From: JBJKRF01 sp046704785
Lineage (GTDB): Bacteria; Chloroflexota; Anaerolineae; Anaerolineales; Villigracilaceae
NCBI GenBank assembly: GCA_046704785.1
Contig: JBJKRF010000088.1
Coordinates: 9,662 to 73,661 of the forward strand
Direction of reading: 5' to 3'
DNA length: 64,000 bases
Under the pieces are notes generated by a model. That model had not been told where the DNA came from. It saw nothing but the letters and a program-made list of their open reading frames with translations, and made no database searches. Of this stretch, positions 24,515 to 34,600 are shown one piece after another. Every line of letters starts with the position of its first letter. The first letter of the stretch is position 1. The translations under genes and the position numbers were made by a program.

Positions 24515-26209
24515 ATGCCAACGCAGACGAGCCCATTGCATTTACAGATGAGAGAAGCCTGTAAGTCAACAGGAGCTTGCTGGGCCGTTTGTCTGGAACG
24601 TGATGAGACGGGCTGGCGCTACGGGGAACGTTGTAAGCTCTCCAAGATCCTGCAACGAAAATTAAGTGAGTTTATCGAAACCAGGGGCATTTCGTCCTGG
24701 CTTAGTGGCGCCTTGGTCGGACGGCGCGCCCGCTCGCGTTCGATTGCAGACATCGGGTTGTCATGTAAGCGAGTCTATGTATTTCCGCAACGAAATGCGC
24801 AGTCCCTTTTTTTGGTCGCTGCGCAAAATGAGATGGACGCTGCCCAGCGACATGTCTGGCATGCCCTGTCTGTCAATGGCGCCAAGCCCACGGCGTATCC
24901 GCAATCTGACAAGACGCCCGATTGGGCGGCCAGCGCGTTGGTGGAGCGCCTGGCGCTGGTGGCAATATTCTCGCAGATGGTTGGTACGACGGAAGGCTGG
25001 GATGAAATCGTCCATCAGACGTTTGCTTTGCTTGAAACAGGGTTCAAGGTGTGCGGGGCGGCAATCTGTGTTCTCGAAGGCGGAAAGAAGAAAAACGTAC
25101 GGGTGTATACCAATCGCGAGCAAGGCGCGGATGTCTATACGGAGAGCCTGTCAGACAGCCCGCTGAAAGCCGTTCTGCGTGGCGGCGGGGAATCGTATCT
25201 CGAACATCCTACCAAAAAGATACCTTTTATCGATAAAAGCGCCCAATGTTGTCTGGTGTTGCCTTTCAAACGCAGCGAACGTGTGCTGGGCGCCCTGTAT
25301 CTCGAAAGCGAAAGACCGCATGCCTTTTCTTTGTACGACCGCCATCTATTGTCTTTAGTGGCCAGCCAGCTTTCGGGCTTGTTGGAGTCGGCCCGTTTGC
25401 AGGCTGAGACGGAGAGCGGCACCCGCAACCTGGAAGAAACCGTGCTGGAGTTGCAGGAAACGCAGCAGGAATTACAGGCTCGCATCAGCGCGCAAAAGGA
25501 AGCCGAGGCGCGTCTGATCCAGGCGGCCAAACTGGCGGCGGTGGGTGAGATGGCCGCCGGTGTTGCTCACGAACTGAACAACCCCTTGACCACCGTGGTC
25601 GGGTTCACCGAACTTGCGCTGGAAGATCTGCCGCCGGAACTCCCTGCGCGCGACGACCTGGAACTGGTTTTGAAGGAGGCCCGCCGCGCGCGCAGCGTGG
25701 TGCGACGCCTGCTCGATTTTGCCCGCCAGGGCGAAACCAGCCGTATCCGCGCCGACCTGAACGAAATCGTGGATGATGTGATGGTGCTGACCAAGCATTT
25801 GTTGCACACCAGCCGCGTTCAGCCTGAAATTCGCCTGAAGAAGAGCCTGCCCTGGGTGCTCGTCGACCGCAACCAGATCAAGCAGGTAGTCATCAATTTG
25901 GTCAACAATGCGCTCTACGCCATGCCCGACGGTGGACGCCTGGTGGTGGAGACGGACGTCCAGTCGCGTTACAGACGCCGTTGGCTGTCCCTGTCTGTCA
26001 GGGATACGGGCGTGGGCATTCCACCCGAAAATTTATCCCGCATCTTCGAGCCTTTCTTCACCACCCGCGGCGGACGGGGCGGCACCGGCCTGGGGCTTTC
26101 GGTAACCTACGGTATCGTGACGGATCACGGCGGCATGATCGAGGTCGAAAGCGAGGTCGACGCTGGCGCGACGTTCATCGTCTGGCTGCCGTTGGAGGAA
26201 CAGGAATGA
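24515..26209 (+). CDS. GAF-domain sensor histidine kinase
   Basis: 564 residues, soluble. The N-terminal region (about 1-135) is Cys-rich (C15, C22, C26, C40, C84) and of unknown fold. A GAF domain occupies about 150-295, a coiled coil 297-335, then an NtrB/ZraS-like H-box AAGVAHELNNPLTT with H352. The HATPase has LVNNALYAMPDGG, DTGVGIPPEN and GGTGLGLSVTYGIV. The stop overlaps the next gene (ATGA), so it is translationally coupled to the REC-GAF kinase. The Cys-rich N-terminus could bind a metal or be redox-active (inference). Confidence 0.88.
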   Translation: MPTQTSPLHLQMREACKSTGACWAVCLERDETGWRYGERCKLSKILQRKLSEFIETRGISSWLSGALVGRRARSRSIADIGLSCKRVYVFPQRNAQSLFLVAAQNEMDAAQRHVWHALSVNGAKPTAYPQSDKTPDWAASALVERLALVAIFSQMVGTTEGWDEIVHQTFALLETGFKVCGAAICVLEGGKKKNVRVYTNREQGADVYTESLSDSPLKAVLRGGGESYLEHPTKKIPFIDKSAQCCLVLPFKRSERVLGALYLESERPHAFSLYDRHLLSLVASQLSGLLESARLQAETESGTRNLEETVLELQETQQELQARISAQKEAEARLIQAAKLAAVGEMAAGVAHELNNPLTTVVGFTELALEDLPPELPARDDLELVLKEARRARSVVRRLLDFARQGETSRIRADLNEIVDDVMVLTKHLLHTSRVQPEIRLKKSLPWVLVDRNQIKQVVINLVNNALYAMPDGGRLVVETDVQSRYRRRWLSLSVRDTGVGIPPENLSRIFEPFFTTRGGRGGTGLGLSVTYGIVTDHGGMIEVESEVDAGATFIVWLPLEEQE

Positions 26210-27792
26210 GCGAATCTCGCGTCCTGGTTGTCGACGACGAACCCGGCATTGTTTTGCTGTGCGACCGCATTCTCTCACGGGTCGGTTACGAAGTGGTCAC
26301 ATATACCGACCCGCACCAGGCCCTGGACGAATTGAAGAACGCGTATTTCGATCTGTTATTGGTGGATATTCGTATGCCGGAGGTCAGCGGCTTCGACCTG
26401 ATCCATGCTGCGCACGATTTGCGTCAAGACATGGCGATCCTTGCCATGACGGGCTTTGGCACGGTCGAAACGGCGATCCAGGCCCTGCGGGGTGGGGTCG
26501 ATGGTCTCATCCTCAAACCGTTCGAGAAAGATGAACTGGTGCAGGCGGTGCAGCAGGCCCTGCGCGACAACCAGCAAAAACGCGACGCCTCCCGAATCCA
26601 GGCCTTGCGTCCGCTGTTTAGCGTCACCGAGACGCTCCTGACGGAGACCCGCCCCGATTATTTGCTCGAGCTGATCCTCGATCTGTTCTCGAAACAATTA
26701 TCCTGTTCCAACCTGGGCTTTTATCAGTACTCGGCCAAGGACCACTTGCTAAGCCTCCTGGGTGGGCGCGGGAAGATGCTACCGGATGGAAAAGCCGACG
26801 CGACGGGGAACATCGTCGCGCGCGCCGCAGCCTTGGAAACGCCTATTTGGGGAGCGGCAGGCAGCGGGGCGGATGCAGCCCTGGAGGCCGACTTATCGCA
26901 ATACGGGTGGAGCGCGTTGATGTGCGTCGCCACCTCGTTGGTCAACGTCCGTTCGGTTATTTTTGCGGCCAGGGAAGAGAACGAAGCGCCCTTCCGCGAA
27001 GTGGACCTGGAGACTTTTTTGATTCTGGCGCGGCAGGCTACTGTTGCCTTCGAAAATGCACGCCTGTATGAAGAGTTGCGGATGTACGTCCAACGTGTGG
27101 AAGCTTCACAGCAGGCCCTGGTCCAGGCTGAGAAGTTGGCCGCTGCCGGTCGGTTGACGGCTTCCATCGCGCATGAGATCAATAACCCGCTACAGTCCGT
27201 CCGGAATTGCCTGCACCTTGCCACCCGCGGCGACTTGCCGGAGGAGATGCGCCAGCACTACATCGATCTGACGCACCAGGAACTCGAACGCCTGATGACC
27301 ACCGTCCAACGTATGTTGGATTTCTATCGTCCCAACGCCGAGATGAAAGCCGTCCAGGTGCTCGACCTGCTCGAACACGTGCTGAATTTGCTGGGGCAGC
27401 AACTCCGTGAGCATAACGTGCAGGTGACGACCGCCTGGCCGGCCCGCTTGCCCAGTATCAAAGCCATTAGCAGCCAGATCGAGCAGGTTTTCATCAACCT
27501 GGTTTTAAATGCTTTCGACGCCATGCCCGACGGTGGGGAGTTGTTGATCAATATCTCCCAAAAGAAGAAGATGATCGAGATTTTGTTCCAGGATTCCGGG
27601 CCGGGCGTTCCGCCGGAGATTCAAAAACATATCTTTGAACCTTTTATGACGACGAAGCAGGGCACCGGCCTGGGACTCTCGGTTAGTTATGATATTGTAA
27701 ACACGCACGGAGGTCGCCTCGATCTGTTGACGGACCGGGGCCCCGGCGCTTGTTTCCGCGTTATGCTACCTATCAGCCAGGAGAGGGAGTAG
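26206..27792 (+). CDS. Hybrid response regulator-GAF-histidine kinase
   Basis: 528 residues from ATG 26206, which overlaps the preceding stop; longer in-frame starts lie inside the upstream kinase. A receiver domain is at 1-120 with D10, D11, phospho-acceptor D54 (LLVDIRMPEV) and K in LILKPFEKDE. A GAF domain occupies about 150-285. The H-box is TASIAHEINNPLQS with H323, and the HATPase has LVLNAFDAMPDGG and GTGLGLSVSYDIV. The receiver at the N-terminus suggests it takes phosphate from the upstream kinase, then acts as a second kinase; the third gene is the probable output. Confidence 0.9.
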   Translation: MSESRVLVVDDEPGIVLLCDRILSRVGYEVVTYTDPHQALDELKNAYFDLLLVDIRMPEVSGFDLIHAAHDLRQDMAILAMTGFGTVETAIQALRGGVDGLILKPFEKDELVQAVQQALRDNQQKRDASRIQALRPLFSVTETLLTETRPDYLLELILDLFSKQLSCSNLGFYQYSAKDHLLSLLGGRGKMLPDGKADATGNIVARAAALETPIWGAAGSGADAALEADLSQYGWSALMCVATSLVNVRSVIFAAREENEAPFREVDLETFLILARQATVAFENARLYEELRMYVQRVEASQQALVQAEKLAAAGRLTASIAHEINNPLQSVRNCLHLATRGDLPEEMRQHYIDLTHQELERLMTTVQRMLDFYRPNAEMKAVQVLDLLEHVLNLLGQQLREHNVQVTTAWPARLPSIKAISSQIEQVFINLVLNAFDAMPDGGELLINISQKKKMIEILFQDSGPGVPPEIQKHIFEPFMTTKQGTGLGLSVSYDIVNTHGGRLDLLTDRGPGACFRVMLPISQERE

Positions 27793-27795
27793 TTT

Positions 27796-28518
27796 ATGAA
27801 AAATAATATTTTAGTTGTCGATGATGAACCCGTTGCTCGCCAATCGCTGACCGATATTTTACGCTTGGAAGGCTACAACGTGTCGGCGGTACCTAACGGT
27901 GAACTGGCGGTGGAGCATATCCGTAAGAATTCCGTCGACCTGATCGTGCTCGATTTGAAGATGCCCGGCATGAACGGCCTGGATGTCGTGCAGGTGGTCA
28001 ACCAGGTTTCGCCGGATACCGAGATCGTTTTGCTGACGGCTTACGGCTCGATGGAGACAGCCGTCGAGGCGCTGCGGCAGCGGGTTCACGATTATCTGCT
28101 CAAACCGGCCTCGCCGAACCAGATCGTCGAGAGCGTCCAACGCGGCCTGGAGCGCCGCGCCGCCCGCATTGCTGAGAGAGAGAAAGGCAAGAGCGAGGTG
28201 GATGTCTATCGTAGCAAAGACGGCACCGAGGTCGATTTGATGCGGCGCACGATCATCCGGGAAGATATTGTCGAATCGATGACGCCTGCGGAGGGGCACT
28301 TGCTGAAAGTCTTTATCGAGAATGAGGGTAAGGTTTTTTCGCACCGCGAACTCGTGCTACTCGTGCAGGGCTACGATGTGTCTCAGCGTGAAGCGCAGGA
28401 AATTCTGCGCCCGTTGGTCAGCCGCTTGCGACATAAGTTGAGCGAATTTCCGTCGTTGTATAAGCGGATCACGAGTGTGCGCGGAACCGGTTACGTGTTC
28501 GAGTCCGAAGAGGAATAG
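27796..28518 (+). CDS. Response regulator with C-terminal winged helix-turn-helix
   Basis: 240 residues. The receiver domain (1-120) has VVDDEP, phospho-acceptor D53 (IVLDLKMPGMNG), a T/S in LLTAYGS and K in YLLKPASPN, more like NtrC/ZraR receivers. The C-terminal part (about 145-238) is an OmpR-type winged helix ending in ITSVRGTGYVFE, the typical wing. It starts three bases after the kinase stop, so it is the output regulator of this operon. Its DNA targets are not visible. The pairing of an NtrC-like receiver with an OmpR-type DNA-binding domain is unusual but not unknown. Confidence 0.9.
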   Translation: MKNNILVVDDEPVARQSLTDILRLEGYNVSAVPNGELAVEHIRKNSVDLIVLDLKMPGMNGLDVVQVVNQVSPDTEIVLLTAYGSMETAVEALRQRVHDYLLKPASPNQIVESVQRGLERRAARIAEREKGKSEVDVYRSKDGTEVDLMRRTIIREDIVESMTPAEGHLLKVFIENEGKVFSHRELVLLVQGYDVSQREAQEILRPLVSRLRHKLSEFPSLYKRITSVRGTGYVFESEEE

Positions 28519-28546
28519 ACGCCCCCAACGTGAAATTCCCCTCTTT

Positions 28547-29497
28547 CTAATCGTGCAGGCTCCAGGGGATGTGAGAAACTTCCGGAGGGTGAATCCAGGA
28601 GAGCCAACCGCCCTTGGGATTCCGCTTGGTGGGGTCTTGTTTTTCCAGGGAGACCATCAACAGGCTGGCGCCCAAAACAGCCGCGCCAACCTGTTGCAGG
28701 CCGGTGAGGTTTTCATTCAAAAGATAATGGCTGATAACGATGGTGACCAGTAATTCACCCAGTCCCAGAATGGCCGTCTGCAACCCGCCAATATTTTTGA
28801 CTCCCAGGAAGAGGGCCAGCCTCGAGGCAAACGTGACTAGCGTTAACAGAATGACCGGCCACCAGGAGATGTCCTGGGCGGGTAGACGGTGGTCGAAGGC
28901 CAGGTAAAAGGGGAGCGTAACGATGCTCATTGCCAGCAAGGTATACATGGTAACCGTCGGTGCGGGGATTTCGTATAGCACGCGTTGATTGATGGGGATG
29001 TGTAAGGCATATAGCGCCGCTGCTCCGATCATCATCAGGACTGCCCCCAAGGGAGCGTGGACGTTTGCGTTCGTCAGCAGGAAGACGGCGACGGCTGCCA
29101 GGCTCACGCGGATGATCGTCAGGCGGCTGATTTTCTGGTTGTCCAGGGCCGAGAAGATGGCAACGAAGAGGGGATAGAGCGAGTAGAGCAGTTGGCCGAG
29201 GCTGGCTGGCAGGCTTCCCAGCGCGAGGTAGTACAGTAAGGAACCGAATCCGTTGATTGCACCCGCCAGAAAACATCCGATCAATCCTACCGGGAAAATA
29301 TATAGGAATCTACGCCAGAAGAGGATCATGATCACGAACAGGAGAAGCGCTGCCATTACGGTTCGAAAAGCTACCACCGCGAGCGGCGTGAAGCCCAACA
29401 GGATTGCCCAGCGTCCGAATACAGGCGACAGTCCTAAAAAGAGTGCTGATGCCAGCGCGGCAGCGACACCCGCGTTGTGTGTTTTATTTTTGCTCAT
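28547..29497 (-). CDS. EamA/DMT family transporter
   Basis: 316 residues with about ten hydrophobic helices in two five-helix halves, the EamA (DMT superfamily) architecture. The first half has ALASALFLGLSPVFGRWAIL, the second GAVLMMIGAAALYALHIPIN. The C-terminus carries a short soluble tail of about 30 residues. Such carriers export amino acids or metabolites; the substrate cannot be read from the sequence. It converges with the two-component operon (28-bp gap) and stands alone on its strand. Confidence 0.85.
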   Translation of the reverse strand: MSKNKTHNAGVAAALASALFLGLSPVFGRWAILLGFTPLAVVAFRTVMAALLLFVIMILFWRRFLYIFPVGLIGCFLAGAINGFGSLLYYLALGSLPASLGQLLYSLYPLFVAIFSALDNQKISRLTIIRVSLAAVAVFLLTNANVHAPLGAVLMMIGAAALYALHIPINQRVLYEIPAPTVTMYTLLAMSIVTLPFYLAFDHRLPAQDISWWPVILLTLVTFASRLALFLGVKNIGGLQTAILGLGELLVTIVISHYLLNENLTGLQQVGAAVLGASLLMVSLEKQDPTKRNPKGGWLSWIHPPEVSHIPWSLHD

Positions 29498-29577
29498 TGA
29501 TAAAGGCTTTCACAACTTTGCCTTCGTGTCATGAACCATTTTGGCTCCTTGGAAATTCATGGGATGAAGCAGATTTT

Positions 29578-29748
29578 TTATCCGTTAATCATCTCGTTCC
29601 GAAGAACCACCGTGTCTTTGTTCATTCTATAATTCAGGTGGACTACTTGATCGTACCAATGCATGGCAGACACGGTTTCCTGTCCATTGCCTTTTCCGTG
29701 TTCGTCCGCGTCTTGACACATTTTCTTTAAGTTCTTGGGAATCTCCAT
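29578..29748 (-). CDS. Doubtful small ORF (56 codons)
   Basis: From ATG 29748 (MEIPKNLKKM...) it gives a 56-residue hydrophilic peptide with a few Met and Trp-Tyr. It has no recognisable family and no ribosome-binding site. It begins just after the terminator-like hairpin. It may be spurious. Confidence 0.2.
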   Translation of the reverse strand: MEIPKNLKKMCQDADEHGKGNGQETVSAMHWYDQVVHLNYRMNKDTVVLRNEMING

Positions 29749-29754
29749 CACTGT

Positions 29755-29815
29755 AAAGAAAAGTGGAATGGTGGAATGGGTTTTGCGCGTTGACCGCCCC
29801 ACTTTTTCTTTTCTG
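29755..29815 (-). terminator. Possible terminator of the large signalling operon
   Basis: A-rich AAGAAAAAGTGG pairs with CCACTTTTCTTT on the minus strand with one bulge and a long (about 32-nt) loop; a T-rich run follows. It lies about 40 bp past the stop of the PLP enzyme-REC gene. The loop is long, so the call is moderate. Confidence 0.4.
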
Positions 29816-29851
29816 TCATCGCAAATCCCAGAGAGTTTATGGCCGTTTCTT

Positions 29852-31507
29852 TTAGCGTATCAGGGCCTTGACTTCTTCCAAAAATTCATCGCTCATAAAA
29901 TCGCCTTTTTGCATAAGCGCCTGAATCTGTCCTTGTAAGCGTGTTTTTTCTTCGGGTGTTAATTCTTTGGCTGTGGAAACGATCACCGGAATCTGAGCCG
30001 TTTCTGGGTTGGCTTTGAGCGCGTCCAAAACGGCAAAGCCGTCCATTTCGGGCATCATCAAATCCAGAATTAACAAGTCTGGGTGCTCCTTGGCGATGAG
30101 TTCCAAGGCCTCTTTGCCGTTCGTCGCCTCGAAGATGGTGTAATTCCCTTGGGATTGCAGGATACGCCGGATGAGCCGTCGGGCGTCAGCGGTATCGTCC
30201 ACAATGGCAACACGTGGGAAGCGATTTGGTGCAACGCGGCTGAGCGCAGCCAGCAGACCCTCTTCCTGCGGCGCTTCTTCCTCGGTAGGCAGAACCACGT
30301 TCCGGGCCCAACCACTGCCAAGTACCAGTGGCTCGGCGGGCATGGTATGCCCGGTGCAGTTGACCACTACCACGTCGTTTGGTTTGATGACCCCTGTGCG
30401 TATCATTTTGAATAGCCCTGCGAAGGCGGCTGCGGAAGCCGGTTCGGCAGAGACGCCCTCCATTTTGGCCAGGACGTGCATGGCGCGGAAGGCTTCTTCG
30501 TCTGTGACGCTCTCGAACAGCCCGCGATATTCTTTCATGATTTTTCGCAGGAACTTGTAAGACCGCCCCGGTGTTCCGGTGGCGAGAGTCTCGATGTGGG
30601 TCTTGGGGGTATGCACCGGGTCGGCGTCTTCCCTGTCTTGCTTCCAGGCATGTACCATTGGGGAGCAGCCATCGGCCTGGATGGCAATGATGCCAGGCGT
30701 TTTGTCGATCAGCCCCATCTGCCGCATTTCACGGAATCCCTTGGAGACTCCGATCGGGCCCAGTCCACCGCTGACGGCCTGAACATACCAATCGGGGCTG
30801 CGCCAATAAGCTGTCTCTGAGGGGCCCAACATATCGGTCAGTTGTTCGCAAATTTCGTAGGCGAGGGTCTTCATCCCCTCCACCGATGTAATCGTCCGTG
30901 CGCCCATATCGTGATACAAACCGCGCTGACTGGCAAATTCCAGAGCGATGGCTTTGGCCTGGTCATATGATCCTGTAACTTTGATGACCTGGCTGCCGTA
31001 TAAGGCGATCTCCCTCATCTTGACTGCCGGAACCAGGCTGGTGACGAACGCCCAGAGCTTGATCCCCGCGCGGGCGGCGTATGCGGAATAGGAGATGGCG
31101 ACGTTCCCTGTGGAGGCGGCCACCATTTCAGTAATCCCGGCTTCTTTGAGCGCTGCAATCGTGACAGCCGCCTGGCGGTCTTTGAAGGAAGCGCTGGGCC
31201 CCTGGCGTTCGTCTTTGATGTAGATGTTGGGGCATCCCAACATCATCCCCAAATTTAAGGCCCGGATAAGGGGTGTGCCGCCCTCGCCCATTTTAAGGTC
31301 GGGGTTGGGTTTGTTGATTGGCAATAGCTCTTGATATCGCCACAGATCGAAGGTGCGGTGCGGCAATTCGCTTAGCAGGGGGCTTTTGACTTCTTCGTAG
31401 TTGTAAATTGCTTCTCGCCATTCGCTTCCGCATTGTGGACATTTTATGTCGTTCGGATGATAAGGTGCCTCGTGACCACAGTCCAGGCACCTGATGACAA
31501 AGGACAT
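29852..31507 (-). CDS. Threonine synthase-like PLP enzyme fused to a C-terminal receiver domain
   Basis: 551 residues in one frame. A zinc ribbon is at the N-terminus (C7, C10, C23, C26). A fold-type II PLP domain follows with the Schiff-base Lys K109 in SASFKDRQA, ASTGNVAIS, a phosphate-binding SGGLGP and NCTGHTMPAEP, as in threonine synthases acting on O-phosphohomoserine. A linker (405-430) leads to a complete CheY-like receiver (431-551): D437/D438, phospho-acceptor D482 (ILDLMMPEMDG), T512 and K534. The receiver tail (KELTPEEKTRLQ ... LMQKG) matches that of the second REC of the giant kinase upstream. The enzyme call is firm; phospho-control of it is inference. Confidence 0.88.
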   Translation of the reverse strand: MSFVIRCLDCGHEAPYHPNDIKCPQCGSEWREAIYNYEEVKSPLLSELPHRTFDLWRYQELLPINKPNPDLKMGEGGTPLIRALNLGMMLGCPNIYIKDERQGPSASFKDRQAAVTIAALKEAGITEMVAASTGNVAISYSAYAARAGIKLWAFVTSLVPAVKMREIALYGSQVIKVTGSYDQAKAIALEFASQRGLYHDMGARTITSVEGMKTLAYEICEQLTDMLGPSETAYWRSPDWYVQAVSGGLGPIGVSKGFREMRQMGLIDKTPGIIAIQADGCSPMVHAWKQDREDADPVHTPKTHIETLATGTPGRSYKFLRKIMKEYRGLFESVTDEEAFRAMHVLAKMEGVSAEPASAAAFAGLFKMIRTGVIKPNDVVVVNCTGHTMPAEPLVLGSGWARNVVLPTEEEAPQEEGLLAALSRVAPNRFPRVAIVDDTADARRLIRRILQSQGNYTIFEATNGKEALELIAKEHPDLLILDLMMPEMDGFAVLDALKANPETAQIPVIVSTAKELTPEEKTRLQGQIQALMQKGDFMSDEFLEEVKALIR

Positions 31508-31533
31508 AGTTTGTATGAGTCTCCGACTGCAAA

Positions 31534-31622
31534 GCTCGTGAAATCGAGCGGTGAAATGGATTTCTTCGAACGCACATCATCTTTGTTTGGCGTCCAGAGA
31601 AACATCTCATCGAAGAAAATCC
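31534..31622. repeat. Inverted repeats in the kinase-PLP enzyme spacer
   Basis: GGATTTCTTCGA (31558-31569) and TCGAAGAAAATCC (31610-31622) form a long-range stem with one bulge. A small GCTCG/CGAGC hairpin (31534-31549) lies beside it. No T-run follows, so it is more likely an RNA-processing or coupling structure than a terminator. Confidence 0.4.
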
Positions 31623-31627
31623 GCGAG

Positions 31628-34600
31628 TTATTGTTTACTCTCTAGCCTCTTGAGGGCTTTCTCCAATGTGGCGAAAAGCTCTTCTTCGTTCAATTTGCTT
31701 TTTTGTAGTAGCCGCTGACCAAAACTATCCAGTTGTTCTTTCTGTTCGGGTGTCAGGTCGGCACCGCTGACCACGACAACGGGCAAATCGCGCAGTTCAG
31801 GACTGGCACGCAAATGTTCCAAAATGGTGAATCCATCGACATCAGGCATGAACAGGTCGAGGATGACAGCGTTCGGTTTTTCCGATGTGAGCTTGTCCCA
31901 CCCGGCGCGGCCGCCTTCTGCGATGATGGGGTGATAGCTGCTTCGTTCCGAGATGATTTTTTCGATCAGGCGCAGGTCATCCGGGGAGTCGTCAATGATG
32001 AGCACGTCTTTGATGCTACCGTCGGCATTGAGGCGATTCAGCGCATCGATCAGGTCGTCTTCAAGGATCGGTTTGACGAGATAATCTGCTGCTCCCAGGC
32101 TGAACCCCTTTTCTTCGTCTTCTACGATGCTGCAAATAATAATTGGAATGTCGCGGGTGTCTGGATCAGCCTTAATGCCTTCCAATACCGTCCAACCATC
32201 GATGTCGGGCATCATGATGTCAAGCGTAATGGCATACGGTTTGATCCGCTGGGCGGCGTCCTTGGCACTCGCGGGATTCGTCACGGGGAGTACTTTGAAT
32301 CCCTGCGGTTTCAGGTAACGTTCGTACAGGCTGATCACCTGTGGGTCGTCGTCAATGCAAAGGATTACCTTCTGGCCGGGCTCTACCAGTTCATGGGCGG
32401 GGGGCTGGTCGAAAAACGGTATCGTGAAGTAGAACGTGCTTCCCTTTCCAGCGCTACTGTGAACGCCAATCTGACCGCCGTGCATTTCCACCAGACGGTG
32501 AGAAATCGAAAGGCCGAGGCCGGTTCCGCCAGTTTTGCGTGTGGGCGATGAGTCTACCTGCGAGAAAGGCTGGAACAGTTTCTTCTGGTCTTCCTCCGAA
32601 ATGCCAGGGCCGCTGTCTGTGACGCTGATGAGCACTTCTTGTTGGCCGCTGGAATCGGTGTGTTTTTCTGCGACGACCGAGATTGTGCCCTCTTCGGTGA
32701 ACTTGGCGGCGTTTGCGATCAAATTCAGCAATACCTGGCGGATGCGCATGGGGTCTGCGCGCACCGCCGGTAAATTCGGGTCGAGCTCTTGCTTGAGTCT
32801 GACGGGTTTGTCTTTCACCAACCCAACGGCGGTGGACATTACGCTTTGAATGGTGTCGGCGATGTTCAATTCTTCGAGCGCCAGTTCCATCTTGCCTGCA
32901 TCGATCTTGGAGAGATCGAGAATATCATTGATCAGCCCCAGTAGGTGTTGGCCGGAGTTGTAAATTGCGGAAAGGTCCTGGTTCTGCTGCTCGGTCACTG
33001 GGCCGTCAATCCCTTTGATGATGACGCGGGAGAAACCGATGATGGAGTTCAGGGGTGTTCGCAACTCATGCGACATGTTCGCCAGGAACTGGCTCTTGAG
33101 ACGATCCAGCTCGCGCATTTCGGCGACTGCTTTCTGCGCCAGGTCGTACGAACGGCCATTGTCGATGGCGACGGCGATCTGGTCAGCCAGCGTTTCCAGC
33201 ACGGCGATGTCCTCCTCGTGGAAGGCGTTGACTTCTGTCGCCTGGATGTCCAACGCCCCGATGATACGGCTGCCAATTTTCAGCGGGATGCCGGCCTCTG
33301 CGCGTGTTTCTGGCAGCGATGGGTTCGGACGGTGAATTGGGTCGATGGCTGTGTTGTTCACAACTAGCGTGCGTGCGTTCCCCGTCACATAACCCACGAC
33401 GGACTTCGAGCCGACCGTCAGGCTGTGTTGGCGGTCTTTCATTTCGCGCCCGGCTTCGCCGGTGGCTTCGCGTAGGATGGCGTTGAATCCGCTCTCTTCC
33501 GTGGTGAAGATCGCCACGTGGTAGTAACCGAAGCGTTGCTGAATTAGGTTCACGGTGCGATCGAACAGCGTTGGCAGATCGAGGGTTGAAGTAATCAAAC
33601 GACCGACTTCCGTTGCTGTTGCCAGATATTCGTTCTGCCGTCTCAGCGCGGCTTCGTTTCTTTGTAGCGCCTCTTCGACGAGTTTACGCTCGGTGATGTC
33701 CTGGTCTGCGCCGTAGTATCGGGTAATTTTGCCTTTTTCATCCCGTTCGACGTGGATATTGACCAGGATGTGGCCGATGCCACCATCTGTGAAGAGAATA
33801 CGATGTTCCAATTGAGCGCTATAGTGGTGTTCTTCTGATGCCAGCGCTTTTTCTACGGCAGCGCCGAAGATGGGTAAATCGTCCGGATAGACGAGACGCT
33901 CGCTATAGTCGGCAAGCGACATCTCGTATCCACCTTGTTCCTCTGCCGTCGTGTGGAAAATAGAATAAAAGTGGTCGTTGAAAGTGAACAGATCTTTTTC
34001 GATGTTGTATTCCCAGTTGGCAAGTTTGGCGATGTCCAACGCCTCTGACAACTGCGTCTCGCTGGTGCGCAATGCTTCTTCGGCCTGCTTACGTTCGGTC
34101 ACATCATAGAAGGCGGAAAGCAAGGCCGATTGGCCTGCGAACGTGAGCGGCTGCATGGAGAACAGCATCCACATTGGCGTGCCATCTACTTTTTTGACTT
34201 CGAGTTCGTAGTCGCGTAGTATGCCTTCTTTTTTCAGTTTTTCGAGCAGCGGTTTTCGGTCGGATTGATGCACGTAGAAGTCCGGCGTCTGGCTGCCGAT
34301 GAGTTCATCGAGCGGTAAACCGAACGTTTGCCCCAACTGTTCGTTGGCGAATAGGACCGTACCCTCTTTCTCAGAACTGATGAGGATCGGAACCGGAACG
34401 GTTGCGACGATGAGTCGCAAGCGCTCTTCGGTTTCCATGAGCACTTGCTCGGCCAACTTGCGCTCCGTGATGTCTTCTGCAATGCCTGTAACGCGGAAGA
34501 CATCACCGGCTTCGTTTTGGACCGGGAAGGCCCGGTCACGAACCCAACGGACGCTCCCATCCGGCCGGACGACGCGGTATTCGATGTCGTATTCGCCCTG

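Larger units (their letters stand above)
29498..29851. other. 354-bp intergenic region
   Basis: It separates the PLP enzyme-REC gene from the EamA gene, both on the minus strand. It holds a terminator-like hairpin (29755-29815) and a doubtful small ORF. No other conserved element is visible, and no clear promoter for the transporter. Confidence 0.6.
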
